The notes: a model not told the origin generated them from the letters alone. A stretch of DNA of 64,000 nt from Butyrivibrio sp. XPD2002 (GCF_000423945.1 NZ_KE384114.1:131646-195645), one strand, 5' to 3'. Counted from the stretch's first letter, positions 25,368 through 34,202 are shown. Made by a program: numbers and translations.

Positions 25368-26375
25368 ATGATAATTCAAGACTTTGAACCTAGACATATA
25401 GAAGAAGCAATGGGCATTGCCCTTAGTACATACAATTATGAGAGGAAGTTTACACAGGCTCTTCCGGAAATATCAAGCATTCCGATACTAAAACAATTAT
25501 CAGAAAATGGATTAGGCGTTGCAGCATTTGAAAGCGAGAAGATGGTCGGATTCCTTTGCAGTGTGGAACCGTTTGAGAATGCTTTTCGTTCCACTGATGT
25601 GAGAGGTGTTTTTTCACCCATGGGTGCGAATGGTGCAGTCATGGAAAATCACGGCAAGATCTATGCAGCATTGTATCAGGCATCCGCAAAAAAGTGGGTA
25701 AAAGCAGGAGCGTTGACACATTCAATTTGTTTATATGACCATGATGAGGAAGCAAAACAGCAACTTTTTCGTTATGGCTTTGGAATGAGGTGCATGGATG
25801 CCATTCGTCCGATGGAACCAATTGACTGCGCCTCATGCGATGGATATGAGTTTTTGGAATTGCCCAAAGAAGATTTTGCATATGTTTATCCGCTTCATTT
25901 GGCACTTCATGAACATTACTGCCAAAGCCCTTTTTTTATGAATCGAGGATCGGATACGCTGGAAGTATTTTTGGATTTTGCGGAAAGGAATCATGGACGT
26001 TTCTTTGTAGCGAAGAAAGACGGAGAACTATGCGCCTATATGGAAGTGTCAGACGAAGGCGAAACATTTGTTGCATCCGGCGGTGTTTACCGCCATATCA
26101 CGGGGGCATATTGTTTACCGGAACACAGGGGCAGAGGCGCATATCAGAATCTGTTAAATTTTGTTATTAATACTTTGAAAGCAGAAGGATATACTATACT
26201 GGGAGTAGATTTTGAAAGTATCAATCCGGCAGGAAGTGGCTTTTGGCTTAAGTATTTTAATGCTTATACCAATAGTGTTGTGCGCAGGATAGATGAGCGG
26301 ATTTTACAAAGATTCCCGGAAGGTCGTTATTACTTGAAAAATACTTACTTTCGACTATTTTCGCGTAGGATTTAG
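25368..26375 (+). CDS. Tandem GNAT-type acetyltransferase
   Basis: 335 residues, double the size of a single GNAT domain. The second half has the motif A segment GAYCLPEHRGRGAYQNLLNFV (R-G-R-G loop) and FESINPAGSGFWLKYF. The first half is a degenerate GNAT-like fold (LGVAAFESEKMVGFL). Ribosome site GAGAGGAAAG. The final codons (FSRRI and stop) lie inside the family C repeat copy 2, whose CGCGTAG at 26362-26368 encodes part of SRR, so the C-terminus has been supplied or replaced by the repeat. Confidence 0.85.
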   Translation: MIIQDFEPRHIEEAMGIALSTYNYERKFTQALPEISSIPILKQLSENGLGVAAFESEKMVGFLCSVEPFENAFRSTDVRGVFSPMGANGAVMENHGKIYAALYQASAKKWVKAGALTHSICLYDHDEEAKQQLFRYGFGMRCMDAIRPMEPIDCASCDGYEFLELPKEDFAYVYPLHLALHEHYCQSPFFMNRGSDTLEVFLDFAERNHGRFFVAKKDGELCAYMEVSDEGETFVASGGVYRHITGAYCLPEHRGRGAYQNLLNFVINTLKAEGYTILGVDFESINPAGSGFWLKYFNAYTNSVVRRIDERILQRFPEGRYYLKNTYFRLFSRRI

Positions 26376-26625
26376 CAGCAATATTGTCTTTTCTACTTGT
26401 CCCTGCCTGGGTTTTAGTATTTATCAAGTAGTTTCTTCCTTAGTATTAGCTCTTTCCTACGAGTCTTATCTATTCTTAAGCAATTTTCACGTAGTCGATT
26501 GCTTTTAGGTGGTCATTTACTACGCGAGAAATCCTTGTTTGACCATTTTTCGCGTAGTTATTGCCTGAATGGCAATTTATGCTACTTGACCTTATTTGCT
26601 TTGTGGCATTCGGCGTGTAGTTACA
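26360..26625 (-). repeat. Family C hairpin array, copy 2 (inverted)
   Basis: Read on the minus strand, arms CTACACG/CAAGTAG (26582-26620), CTACGCG/CGCGTAG (26520-26557), CTACGTG/CTCGTAG (26457-26494), CTACTTG/CAAGTAG (26393-26431) and a last CTACGCG (26362-26368) occur at the same period as copy 1. Unit 2 arms are GCG/CGC here but GTG/CAC in copy 1, and unit 4 pairs perfectly here with a different sequence: compensatory change. The rest of 26626-26918 has no gene. Confidence 0.8.
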
Positions 26626-26828
26626 CTTTTCATCCCCACTAATTCATTAAATCCTTCCGCAAGATAATGTCTGTTTGCATTATTAAGTATAACATACCCC
26701 TTCGTGGGGCTTAGCTGCAGATCGGTGGTGCTAAATTAAAAAACAATAGTGCTGAGCAAAGATTAGCACCGGTGCTATCAGACCGAAATAACCAATATGA
26801 GTATTATTGGAAATAATCAGTGAGTTTT

Positions 26829-26862
26829 AGGTCGTTATCGGTGTAGATGACGACCTTTTTTA
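26829..26862 (+). terminator. Intrinsic terminator ahead of the DUF998 gene
   Basis: AGGTCGT pairs with ACGACCT across about 14 bases and is followed by TTTTT. It may close a transcript from rsgA-GNAT or act as attenuator of the next gene, whose ATG is 57 bases on. Confidence 0.7.
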
Positions 26863-26918
26863 TATTGCGTGATAGGCTTATTTTGAGGATACATTTATCG
26901 AAGAAGCAGGAGGGAGTA

Positions 26919-27587
26919 ATGAATAGAAAACTGATTAATTGGATTGGACTTACAGGTCTTGCTGCTCTTATATCTTATGCAGCTGCCGCATATTTTTGCA
27001 GAGGTGCATTTCCGGGATATAATTGGATGGAATCTGCTGTAAGTGATCTTTCGGCAGAGACAGCTCCTTCCAGGCAGCTTTGGGACAAACTCTCTGCTGT
27101 ATACTCAGCAGGAAGCGTGGTATGTGCAACATGTGTGGCTATATATGTTTCTGAAAAAAAGATTTCAAGCAGAATGTTTAGGGTGGGGATTTATTTGTTT
27201 ACTGTTATGAACTGGATCTCGAAGATTGGATATTCGATGTTTGCTCTTGATGATGCAGGTAAGCAGATATCTTCATTTCAGGAAGTTATGCATATGATTG
27301 TTACTGCATTTGTGGTATTTTTATCAATAGCATCACTTGTTCTGCTGATCATAGCTGGCGTTAGAAATAAAGAAGTAAGAGGCATCGGGATCTGGGCTGC
27401 GATATTCTTTGCTATGATGTTGATGGGACCTATAGGCATGCAGGTATTTCCACCTCAGTATTTTGGCATAGCAGAAAGATTCAGCATATATTCCGCAATA
27501 GGATTTAACGCTGTTCTTGGAGTGTATCTTTTCAATGGATTTGGAAATGAAGGAAAGGAAATAATGATCTCAAGAATGAGTGTGTAA
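26919..27587 (+). CDS. DUF998 family membrane protein
   Basis: 222 residues from the ATG with AGGAGGG eight bases before; the frame opens further upstream but without a ribosome site. Six hydrophobic segments with the DUF998 opening GYNWMESAVSDLSAETAPS (conserved SxLg-type region between helix 1 and 2), KIGYSMFALDDAGKQ and a final ERFSIYSAIGFNAVLGVYLF. Function of the family is unknown. The next gene remnant overlaps its stop. Confidence 0.8.
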   Translation: MNRKLINWIGLTGLAALISYAAAAYFCRGAFPGYNWMESAVSDLSAETAPSRQLWDKLSAVYSAGSVVCATCVAIYVSEKKISSRMFRVGIYLFTVMNWISKIGYSMFALDDAGKQISSFQEVMHMIVTAFVVFLSIASLVLLIIAGVRNKEVRGIGIWAAIFFAMMLMGPIGMQVFPPQYFGIAERFSIYSAIGFNAVLGVYLFNGFGNEGKEIMISRMSV

Positions 27588-27754
27588 TGATAGGCGACAC
27601 CAAATTTGATATAAAAGGAGCTTCAGAGGCAGGTGTAGACAGCATAGCCGTCACTTATGGATATGGCAAAGTGGAGGAGATGAAAGAGGCAGGTGCTACA
27701 TATATAGCAGACTCTGCGCAGGCAGTTGCTGGTTTCTTAGGTGTCAGCATCTGA
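27587..27754 (+). pseudogene. HAD phosphatase C-terminal fragment
   Basis: 55 codons: MIGDTKFDIKGASEAGVDS then GVTYGYG-like VTYGYGKVEEMKEAGAT and a terminal DSAQAVAGFL. This is motif IV plus the tail of a phosphoglycolate-phosphatase-like HAD enzyme (GD-x3-D binding Mg). The core with the DxD nucleophile is absent, so this is a 3' remnant that has ended up directly behind DUF998, its ATG overlapping the TAA. It cannot be an active enzyme by itself. Confidence 0.7.
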
Positions 27755-27806
27755 CAGAAGGAAACCAGGTTTATGCCTGCTTTATGCTGCCTGATCGCTG
27801 GTGAAC

Positions 27807-28100
27807 TTATCCCTGCATTCCTGCTGACTGTCTTATCATATCCTCCACAACGATATCGTAGATCTCGCCTACTGTGTTGCAGTATTCGAGAATCTTCCAG
27901 GGCTCATTTGTGTGGAAATGTATCTTGATAAGCTCCTCGTCACCTGCGGCAATGAGTGAGTTACCTTCAAAGTTTGTGGTTATGTAGTCGGCAATCTCAT
28001 CCTCGTCGAGGTCTTTGTCTCTCCTGTCAATAAGGAGCTGTGTATCATATCGATATGCAAACTGATCGTCTTCTGCATCAATGCTCTGAACTGGTTCCAT
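27807..28100 (-). CDS. Small FakA/DegV-like C-terminal domain protein
   Basis: 97 residues; ribosome site AGGAGG. The stretch SLIAAGDEELIKIHFHTNEP followed by WKILEYCNTVGEIYDIVVEDM closely resembles the third domain of YloV/FakA-type (DAK1-DegV) proteins, where the His in HFHT lies near the ligand site. The kinase (DAK) part is not present. It could be a stand-alone accessory in fatty-acid or dihydroxyacetone-type phosphorylation, but no partner is near. Full-length-looking gene, not a fragment, since it has its own promoter space and ribosome site. Confidence 0.7.
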   Translation of the reverse strand: MEPVQSIDAEDDQFAYRYDTQLLIDRRDKDLDEDEIADYITTNFEGNSLIAAGDEELIKIHFHTNEPWKILEYCNTVGEIYDIVVEDMIRQSAGMQG

Positions 28101-28192
28101 TAAAAAATCCTCCTATATCAAATTAAATTTCGTACTTCACAAATATACCACAATAAAAATGGATTAGAAAATAATAAATTGAGTTACTTTAA

Positions 28193-28240
28193 TGTGATAA
28201 AATAGTGATAGATAGATTGGTATTATGACAATGTAAGAAG
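28193..28240 (+). promoter_or_regulatory. yccF promoter with tandem GTGATA repeat
   Basis: TGTGATA (28193) and AGTGATA (28204) are 11 bases apart, then TATTATGACAATGTAAGAAG. It matches 8241-8290 upstream of the secreted zinc-ribbon gene. Confidence 0.5.
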
Positions 28241-28276
28241 AACAAAACAAAATACATCTATCAGGAGGAAATGGTT

Positions 28277-28642
28277 ATGCGTTTGATTGGTAATATTCTT
28301 TGGTTTATCTTTGGTGGATTTTTCAGCGGAATGTCATGGGTTTTAAGCGGAGTGATCTGGTGCATCACAGTAATCGGAATCCCGTATGGACTTCAGTGCT
28401 TCAAGTTTGCAACGCTTTCATTCTTCCCATTCGGAAAGGATGTCGTGTACGGAGGCGGTGCTGCTTCTACGATAGCCAACATTATCTGGCTCATCTTCTT
28501 CGGAGTATGGATGGCTCTTGGTCATGTGATAGTAGGTGCTCTCTGGTGCATCACAATCATAGGAATTCCCTTTGGCAAGCAGTTTTTCAAGCTGGCAAAA
28601 TTATCCCTCACACCCTTTGGTGCGCAGATTGTTAGTAAGTAA
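28277..28642 (+). CDS. yccF: YccF-domain inner membrane protein
   Basis: 121 residues from the second ATG, which has AGGAGG at the right distance (the first ATG, 28271, is only two bases from it). Two copies of the YccF repeat: each has a hydrophobic helix then WCITVIGIPYGLQCFKFATLSFFPFG or, in copy 2, WCITIIGIPFGKQFFK and LSLTPFG. Small membrane protein of unknown function; in other bacteria it is found with envelope genes. Followed at 16 bases by a small conserved gene. Confidence 0.88.
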   Translation: MRLIGNILWFIFGGFFSGMSWVLSGVIWCITVIGIPYGLQCFKFATLSFFPFGKDVVYGGGAASTIANIIWLIFFGVWMALGHVIVGALWCITIIGIPFGKQFFKLAKLSLTPFGAQIVSK

Positions 28643-28658
28643 GCGTTGAGGACCGGAT

Positions 28659-28877
28659 ATGTTTTTTAATAAAAATAAGAAAGCCGTAAAAACATACGAC
28701 TCGGTGAATAAGAAACCGATTATCAGAGCAAGTATCTGCAACGGAGAGCAGGTTGCCGGTTTTAAGGACATTAACACAGGTGTCTTCGAAGAGGTGATGC
28801 TCATAAGGAACACGGAGGACCTTGTAAACTTTAAGGAGACGTACGGAATCACCGGTGAAATAGAAAAAACCTATTGA
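28659..28877 (+). CDS. Small conserved cytoplasmic protein
   Basis: 72 residues: a basic N-terminus (FFNKNKKAVKTYDS), then KPIIRASICNGEQVAGFKD and FEEVMLIRNTEDL with a final YGITGEIEKTY. I have seen close relatives in Lachnospiraceae with no proven function (sometimes named aspartate dehydrogenase without evidence). The compact size and the absence of a signal point to a cytoplasmic protein. Probably in an operon with yccF; ended by the hairpin at 28901. Confidence 0.75.
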   Translation: MFFNKNKKAVKTYDSVNKKPIIRASICNGEQVAGFKDINTGVFEEVMLIRNTEDLVNFKETYGITGEIEKTY

Positions 28878-28900
28878 TCGCATACACAAACACAATATAT

Positions 28901-28941
28901 AGCCTTCACATTTGATCTTAATCACATGTGGAGGCTAAATT
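28901..28941 (+). terminator. Terminator after the yccF pair
   Basis: AGCCTTCACAT pairs with ATGTGGAGGCT (one G-U pair) across 14 bases, then AAATTTTATGCC and TTTTT. Confidence 0.65.
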
Positions 28942-29071
28942 TTATGCCTTTTTAATAATTTTTTCAGAGAAAGTATCGTATGATTAGCATTAGAGGGTGT
29001 TTTCAGACGATATAGGTTTCTATGGGATCTGATAGTGTTTAAAAGAAAAGACGAAAAGGAGGGGCTGATAG

Positions 29072-29824
29072 ATGATCGACTTGAAAATGAAACTAATGTC
29101 AGTGGTGGCAGTAATTACAGTATCTGCAATGATTATTTCATGCGGTGTTGGTAGCGCTCGCACAGTGGAAGTACCGGAAGCTGCCGTAGCTAAGGCTGCC
29201 GGTTTGGCGAAGACTGAAGAAAAGGCATCTTCAGGCGAGGAATATGCATCAGTTTACCTCGATAAGATTACTGAATATGACAAGGAAGGAAAAGCTGACA
29301 GCTATGCGCTTATCGATGTAAATGATGACGATATCCCTGAGCTTGCGGTAGCCAGTTCAGCGGGCGAGCTGGATGAAGAAGGAAATGCGCATCTCTTTAC
29401 TGTAAGTGATGGCAAGCTGGTTGAGCTTATGAGCTTATCCTCCGGCTATGATGGAAATCACATTTTTGTTTCAGAGGGTAAGAACGTTATTCTCAGAACA
29501 GGTGGTATGTCCGGTAGTGAGACCTATGATGTATATGCTCTTAAGGATGGCGAGCTTGAACAGACCAAGGGGCTGATCGCGCTTTATGACTTTGAAAATG
29601 ATTCATACATTTATTATGTAGGAGAAAAGATCATAAGCGAGCAGCAGTATACTGAAGAATTTACAGAGTCTATCAGCGAGTACAATTCATATACAGGAAT
29701 CGACTACGACGGATTAAACAAGACTGATATTACATTGGAAGATGGCTTTACCAATATTGAAACTATATCAACCAAAGCATATATGACCTTTGATGAAATG
29801 AAAGGATTACTTGGCAGCAAGTAA
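29072..29824 (+). CDS. Lipoprotein with a calcium-binding-like repeat, unknown function
   Basis: 250 residues; ribosome site AAGGAGGGG. Signal peptide with lipobox MIISC (Cys near residue 24). The mature protein begins with an Ala-rich spacer, then ASVYLDKITEYDKEGKADSYALIDVNDDDIPELAVAS, a VCBS/EF-hand-like DVNDDDIPEL segment common in extracellular Lachnospiraceae lipoproteins. I cannot name a function. It precedes the M13 peptidase gene by 36 bases with no terminator, so the two may be co-expressed. Confidence 0.75.
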   Translation: MIDLKMKLMSVVAVITVSAMIISCGVGSARTVEVPEAAVAKAAGLAKTEEKASSGEEYASVYLDKITEYDKEGKADSYALIDVNDDDIPELAVASSAGELDEEGNAHLFTVSDGKLVELMSLSSGYDGNHIFVSEGKNVILRTGGMSGSETYDVYALKDGELEQTKGLIALYDFENDSYIYYVGEKIISEQQYTEEFTESISEYNSYTGIDYDGLNKTDITLEDGFTNIETISTKAYMTFDEMKGLLGSK

Positions 29825-29860
29825 TTATTCTGGTTTTTTACCGACAGAGGAATTGTATCT

Positions 29861-31918
29861 ATGAAAAAAAGAATATTATCAGTTCTACTAACTTTCTCAT
29901 TAGTGCTTATGGCAGGTTCTACTGGTACAGTCAATGCGAAGCAGCCTGCGGAAGACAACGTGATTACAGGTGGAAAACCGTGGATAGATTCTGATTTCAA
30001 AGAGAATATCTCTGCTGATTTGAAAACAGATCCAAAAGATGATCTTCATTTATATGCTAACAAGGACTGGATTCTGAAAAGTGATATCCCGGATGGGTAT
30101 ACTAACTGGAGCCATTACCTTGAGAGAGAGCTGGATGTCAAACAGCAGTGCATAGGACTTCTCAAGGATGAGAGCCTTAAAAGCCATGATGCTGAATTGA
30201 TTCAGACCTATAACAGTCTTGTGCTTGATTGGGATGCCAGAAATGAGATAGGCGTATCAGAGCTGCAGGATATGTATGATCAGATATCTGCAATTAAAAG
30301 TATTGATGATATCACAAAGTTTATGACAGATAAGAAGACTGCTGATGTAGCGTATGATTTTCTGTCATATTCAGTAAGTGTTGGTTATAATGATCCCGAA
30401 AAGTATCTGGTGAGTGTTAGCAGTACACCACTTCTTTTATCAGATTCTGCTGAATATACTAAGCGAACGGAATTAGGCGATCTGTATTACGGATATAAGA
30501 AAGATCTGTTTGTTTGTATGGCGGAGAAAATGGGTATGTCTTCCAAGGATGCAGAGGAGTGCTTTGATACTGCAATAGGACTTGAGACAGAACTTGCAAA
30601 GAAAATCCTTACCACTGAGGAAAAGCTTAAAGATGACTATGTTGAGAAAACAAACAACGAGATGTCGTTTAAGGAGATGGTTTCGCTTACAAAGGAATTT
30701 CCTTTGGAGGATATTTTTACCGGCATGAATATCAAATATGATGGTATTTATATTGTTGAGCAACCTGATTATTTAAAGTGGTTGGATAAGATTTATACGG
30801 ATGAGAATGTAGAAGCAATGAAGGATCTGATACTAGTTCAGTATCTTTTGAAATATCCAACACGAATCGATAAGGAAACCTTCGATAAGCGTAATGAGAT
30901 ATACAATAAATATGTTGGCACAAGTGGTACGGTTTCAGATGAGGAGATGGCATACAGAGAGGTAGTATCACTTTTGCAAATTCCCATGCAGAAAGTTTAT
31001 GTCGAGAAATATGGCTCTGCTGAGGATAAGAAAAAGATGGAAGACCTTTGTAAGGAGGTTATAGATACTTACAGAGAGCTGCTATCTGAAAATGACTGGG
31101 CCTCAGATGAGACCAAAGAATACGCAATTGAAAAGCTGGATAAAATAACAATCTATGCTGCATATCCTGAGAAATTCAGGGACACCTCAAATCTTGATAT
31201 TGAAGGTTGCTCCCTTATAGAGGCGGGCAGGCGAATTGAAAAGTGGAATAACGATTACATGAAGAGCCTTATAGGTACAAACAAGGATCATGAGATGTGG
31301 TTTGAGGGATGTAACATTCTGGAATGCAACGCTTATTATGATAGTCAGTCAAATTCAATTAGTATGTTTCTGGGTATGATGGGTGAGCCATTTTTCTCTA
31401 AGGATATGAGTACAGAGGAACTCTATGCCAGCATAGCTGCATTCTGGTGTGGTCATGAGATTTCACATGCTTTTGATAACTACGGAGCACAATTTGACGC
31501 TTATGGTCAATACAGAGATTGGTGGACAACGGAAGATAAAAAGGAGTTCCAAAGACGTGTATCCAAGATGTCCGGCTATCTGGATAATATCGTAGCTTTT
31601 GGAGATTATCATTTAAATGGAACAAACGTGGTTAGTGAGATGGCTGCTGATATGACAGGTCTTCAATGTGCACTTCGTATGGCTAAGAAGGTAGACGGAT
31701 TTGATTATGATAAATTCTTCACCAAGTATGCACAAATGAATGTAAACATGGCTGTATATGGAGGTGAGGTCGCCCAAATACTTCAGGGAGAGCATCCGCT
31801 TTATTATTCCAGGACTAATGTACCGGTGCAGCAGTTTGAAGAGTTTTACGAGACCTATGATGTTAAGGAGGGGGACGCTATGTACCTCGCTCCGGAGGAT
31901 AGGCTTGTGATTTGGTAA
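29861..31918 (+). CDS. Secreted M13-family (neprilysin-like) metallopeptidase
   Basis: 685 residues, typical for the family. Signal peptide to about residue 27 (LLTFSLVLMAGSTGTVNA), without a lipobox. Zinc site CGHEISHAFDN (HExxH) near residue 532, third ligand Glu in VVSEMAADMTG, substrate-binding NAYYDSQSNSI, and the final TNVPVQQFEEFYETY. It cleaves peptides outside the cell, giving amino acids or clearing signal peptides. Distinct from cytosolic PepO by its export signal. Followed by a repeat-rich non-coding stretch. Confidence 0.92.
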   Translation: MKKRILSVLLTFSLVLMAGSTGTVNAKQPAEDNVITGGKPWIDSDFKENISADLKTDPKDDLHLYANKDWILKSDIPDGYTNWSHYLERELDVKQQCIGLLKDESLKSHDAELIQTYNSLVLDWDARNEIGVSELQDMYDQISAIKSIDDITKFMTDKKTADVAYDFLSYSVSVGYNDPEKYLVSVSSTPLLLSDSAEYTKRTELGDLYYGYKKDLFVCMAEKMGMSSKDAEECFDTAIGLETELAKKILTTEEKLKDDYVEKTNNEMSFKEMVSLTKEFPLEDIFTGMNIKYDGIYIVEQPDYLKWLDKIYTDENVEAMKDLILVQYLLKYPTRIDKETFDKRNEIYNKYVGTSGTVSDEEMAYREVVSLLQIPMQKVYVEKYGSAEDKKKMEDLCKEVIDTYRELLSENDWASDETKEYAIEKLDKITIYAAYPEKFRDTSNLDIEGCSLIEAGRRIEKWNNDYMKSLIGTNKDHEMWFEGCNILECNAYYDSQSNSISMFLGMMGEPFFSKDMSTEELYASIAAFWCGHEISHAFDNYGAQFDAYGQYRDWWTTEDKKEFQRRVSKMSGYLDNIVAFGDYHLNGTNVVSEMAADMTGLQCALRMAKKVDGFDYDKFFTKYAQMNVNMAVYGGEVAQILQGEHPLYYSRTNVPVQQFEEFYETYDVKEGDAMYLAPEDRLVIW

Positions 31919-31984
31919 ATTGTGTAGTGGTTGTGATGGTTGTGACAGCGCCCCGATTGTGGGGGCGCTGTTTTTGCTTTTTTG

Positions 31985-32100
31985 GGGGAGGAGTTTTTTG
32001 GACGGTTAGGTTTCTGCAGGGAGGGTTTGTGGGGAGTGGAGTTTTTGGGATTGCCAGGTCTCTGTAGGGAGGGGGTGTGGGGAGTGGGAGCGCGGGGGTG
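31985..32100 (+). repeat. G-rich tandem repeat with quadruplex potential
   Basis: Two diverged copies of a ~58-base unit (GGAGGAGTTTTTTGGAC and AGTTTTTGGGATTGCC starts, both ending GTGGGGAGTGG). The second ends in closely spaced G-runs (GGGAGGGGGTGTGGGG, then AGTGGGAGCGCGGGGG at about 32067-32098). No gene between the M13 stop and 32753. Confidence 0.6.
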
Positions 32101-32289
32101 TTACGTCTGTTTGGGAGTGGGAGAGATTTTGGTTGCATGGATTGAGGCGTTGTTGATGGACGTTAAGTCAATGGGACTTTGATCTAATATATTGGTGGCA
32201 GTGTGGATTGTGCTTTCTGAGATGTGTTGCGTCTATAGGGTACTGTATTTGATTATCGGTTGCTCTGCGGGATGTATTTTCAGGAGGGA

Positions 32290-32458
32290 GTTGCGTCAAG
32301 TCGCGAACAAGTTATCTCATAGACTGCAAGCGCGGAATGTTGTTCGCGCATGAGTTCAACCTAAATTGAGACAGTCGCGCTTCCTGGGCTAATGAGGTAT
32401 CACTTGGCGGTTGTTCCAGGGTAACCGGTAGAAGGATTTGTTCGCGGATAGACGCAAC
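32290..32458. mobile_element. Family A MITE-like element, copy 3 (169 bp)
   Basis: Opens with GTTGCGTCAAGTCGCGAACA and closes with TTGTTCGCGGATAGACGCAA. An extra reverse half-site lies inside (about 32338-32358). A further reverse half-site at 32497-32518 and a degenerate one at 32565-32587 follow, each with a CCCGCGAGGTAACCG flank block. Interior differs from copies 1 and 2. Confidence 0.6.
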
Positions 32459-32752
32459 GGCTTCATGGCGGCACTTCCCGCGAGGTAACCGATAGAAGGA
32501 TTTGTTCGCGAATAGACGCAACGGCTTTATGGCAGCACTTCCCGCGAGGTAACCGATAGAGAGAATGGTTCGTTAGTAGGCGTAACATCTTTTGGATAGA
32601 TAATTACTTGATATGCAGGATGTTTATTGCACACTGACTAGCTTGTATATAGAAACTGTACTTTGTACAATTATTCTTGTTATATCGTTTTTGATTAGTA
32701 ACCTGAAATAGCTAGTATGAAAGAAGTTGTGTTCAAGGGGAGTATCGTAAAT

Positions 32753-33691
32753 ATGAATGTTATTGTAAAGCCAATGGAAACAGACGAGGATAAAAAGGGG
32801 AAAGCTTACTATCACTTGCCTGGATTATTTGAGTTTTATGAATTATATAAAGTGTTTTTGCCGCTTTTCAGGGAGCATAGGGAATATTTCTATGATTGGT
32901 GTGAGATAGGCTCAATCTATGGAGCACCAGGAGACTGTATTTGGGACGGTGGCCGTGTGGGTTTCGGGGATGAAGACCTTGCGGATGTGGCTTCGCTTAT
33001 GGCAGAATATGGTATTTCTGCCAGGCTGACCTTCAGCAATTCACTGCTTAGAGAAGAGCATCTTGCGGATAAGCGGTGTAATGATTTGTGCAGAATGTTT
33101 GAGAAAAGCGGTAATGCAGAGAATGGCATAATTGTTCATTCGGATTTACTGCTTGATTATCTTAGGAGAACCTATCCCGGTTTTTATTTTGAGTCTTCCA
33201 CAACAAAGGTGTTGACAGACTTTGAGGAGCTTAAGGCAGAGCTCGACCGTGAAGAATTCCGTTTTGCAGTTCCTGATTTCAGACTTAATAAAGAGTTGGA
33301 TAAGCTTAAAGGTCTATCCGATACGCAGAAGCAGAAGGTTGAGTTTCTGTGTAATGAATGTTGCTGGTTCGGCTGCTACGACAGGAAGAAGTGCTACGAG
33401 AATGTCAGTCGCAAGAGCCTTGGTGAGAAGTGCGAAGATCACATCTGTGTTTCTCCTGATGCAGGGAGAGGCTATAGATTCTCTGATGCTATGAAGAATC
33501 CGGGATTTATAGGCATAGATGACATTCAAAATACCTATATGCCTGCGGGCTTTTCTCACTTTAAGATTGAGGGAAGAAGCCTTGGCAGCGCGATAATCCT
33601 TGAGTTCCTGCTGTATTACATGACTAAGCCTGAGTATTGGCTGAATGTCAGAGAAGAGATTTATCTGAATAGTATGTTGGATCTGTTCTGA
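32753..33691 (+). CDS. Cys-rich protein resembling U32-peptidase-like enzymes, function unknown
   Basis: 312 residues from the ATG preceded by AAGGGGAG; an upstream ATG at 32717 lacks a ribosome site. Beginning VIVKPMETDEDKKG and HLPGLFEFYELYKV, it alternates helices and strands in a TIM-barrel-like way (EIGSIYGAPGDCIWDGG, GISARLTFSNSLL, GIIVHSDLL). Then comes a cluster of seven Cys (CNECCWFGCYDRKKC to KCEDHIC, about 205-240), as if to hold an Fe-S cluster, similar in placement to U32 family proteins. No neighbour hints. Recognition is partial. Confidence 0.65.
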   Translation: MNVIVKPMETDEDKKGKAYYHLPGLFEFYELYKVFLPLFREHREYFYDWCEIGSIYGAPGDCIWDGGRVGFGDEDLADVASLMAEYGISARLTFSNSLLREEHLADKRCNDLCRMFEKSGNAENGIIVHSDLLLDYLRRTYPGFYFESSTTKVLTDFEELKAELDREEFRFAVPDFRLNKELDKLKGLSDTQKQKVEFLCNECCWFGCYDRKKCYENVSRKSLGEKCEDHICVSPDAGRGYRFSDAMKNPGFIGIDDIQNTYMPAGFSHFKIEGRSLGSAIILEFLLYYMTKPEYWLNVREEIYLNSMLDLF

Positions 33692-33717
33692 ATTAAATAT
33701 AGTCTCATGTATGTTGA

Positions 33718-33757
33718 AGGCTGACTTGCTAGATTATCTAGTGGCGGCCTTTTGTAT
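33718..33757 (+). terminator. Terminator after the Cys-rich gene
   Basis: AAGGC-rich stem: GAAGGCTG at the left pairs with CGGCCTT at the right around an inner CTAGATTATCTAG, followed by TTTGTATTGG. A moderate T tail. Confidence 0.5.
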
Positions 33758-33902
33758 TGGATTTTAGCTTTAGGGAGTTCAATCAGTAGGCTAGAATAAT
33801 CTAAATTGGATGAACAGTAAAGTTGCTGTCAAAAGATGGTTCAACCAGTTGGAAGAAATTCACTCAAATAGGTTGATATGCGGGAAGTGCGTACAGGAGT
33901 GA

Positions 33903-34069
33903 GTTGCGTCTAACCGCGAACAAATTAGAATATAGACGCAACGGCTCCCCAAAACATGGTATCAAGGTGCAACCGGAATGTCAGAAATGAAGCCTACCGG
34001 CGTAACAGCCCCGAAACAGGAAGAAAAAAGTTAGACCAGAAAGAAAGCAAGTTCGCGAGCAGACGTAAC
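33903..34069. mobile_element. Family A MITE-like element, copy 4 (167 bp)
   Basis: Left end GTTGCGTCTAACCGCGAACA, right end AGTTCGCGAGCAGACGTAAC. The outer flank blocks TATGCGGGAA (left) and CACCGCGAGGTAAAGG (right) are also present. Another degenerate reverse half-site is at 34134-34151, just before the next gene. Interior unlike the other copies. Confidence 0.65.
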
Positions 34070-34202
34070 GCCATCCGCCCCCGCGCACACCGCGAGGTAA
34101 AGGTTCACGAAAATTCAGCCAGAAAAAATATTGTTCATGAATCGGCGTAACTCATCCCAAATATGCTATATTAAAAAGAAAAAACAGAGAGGTTTGGAAT
34201 AC

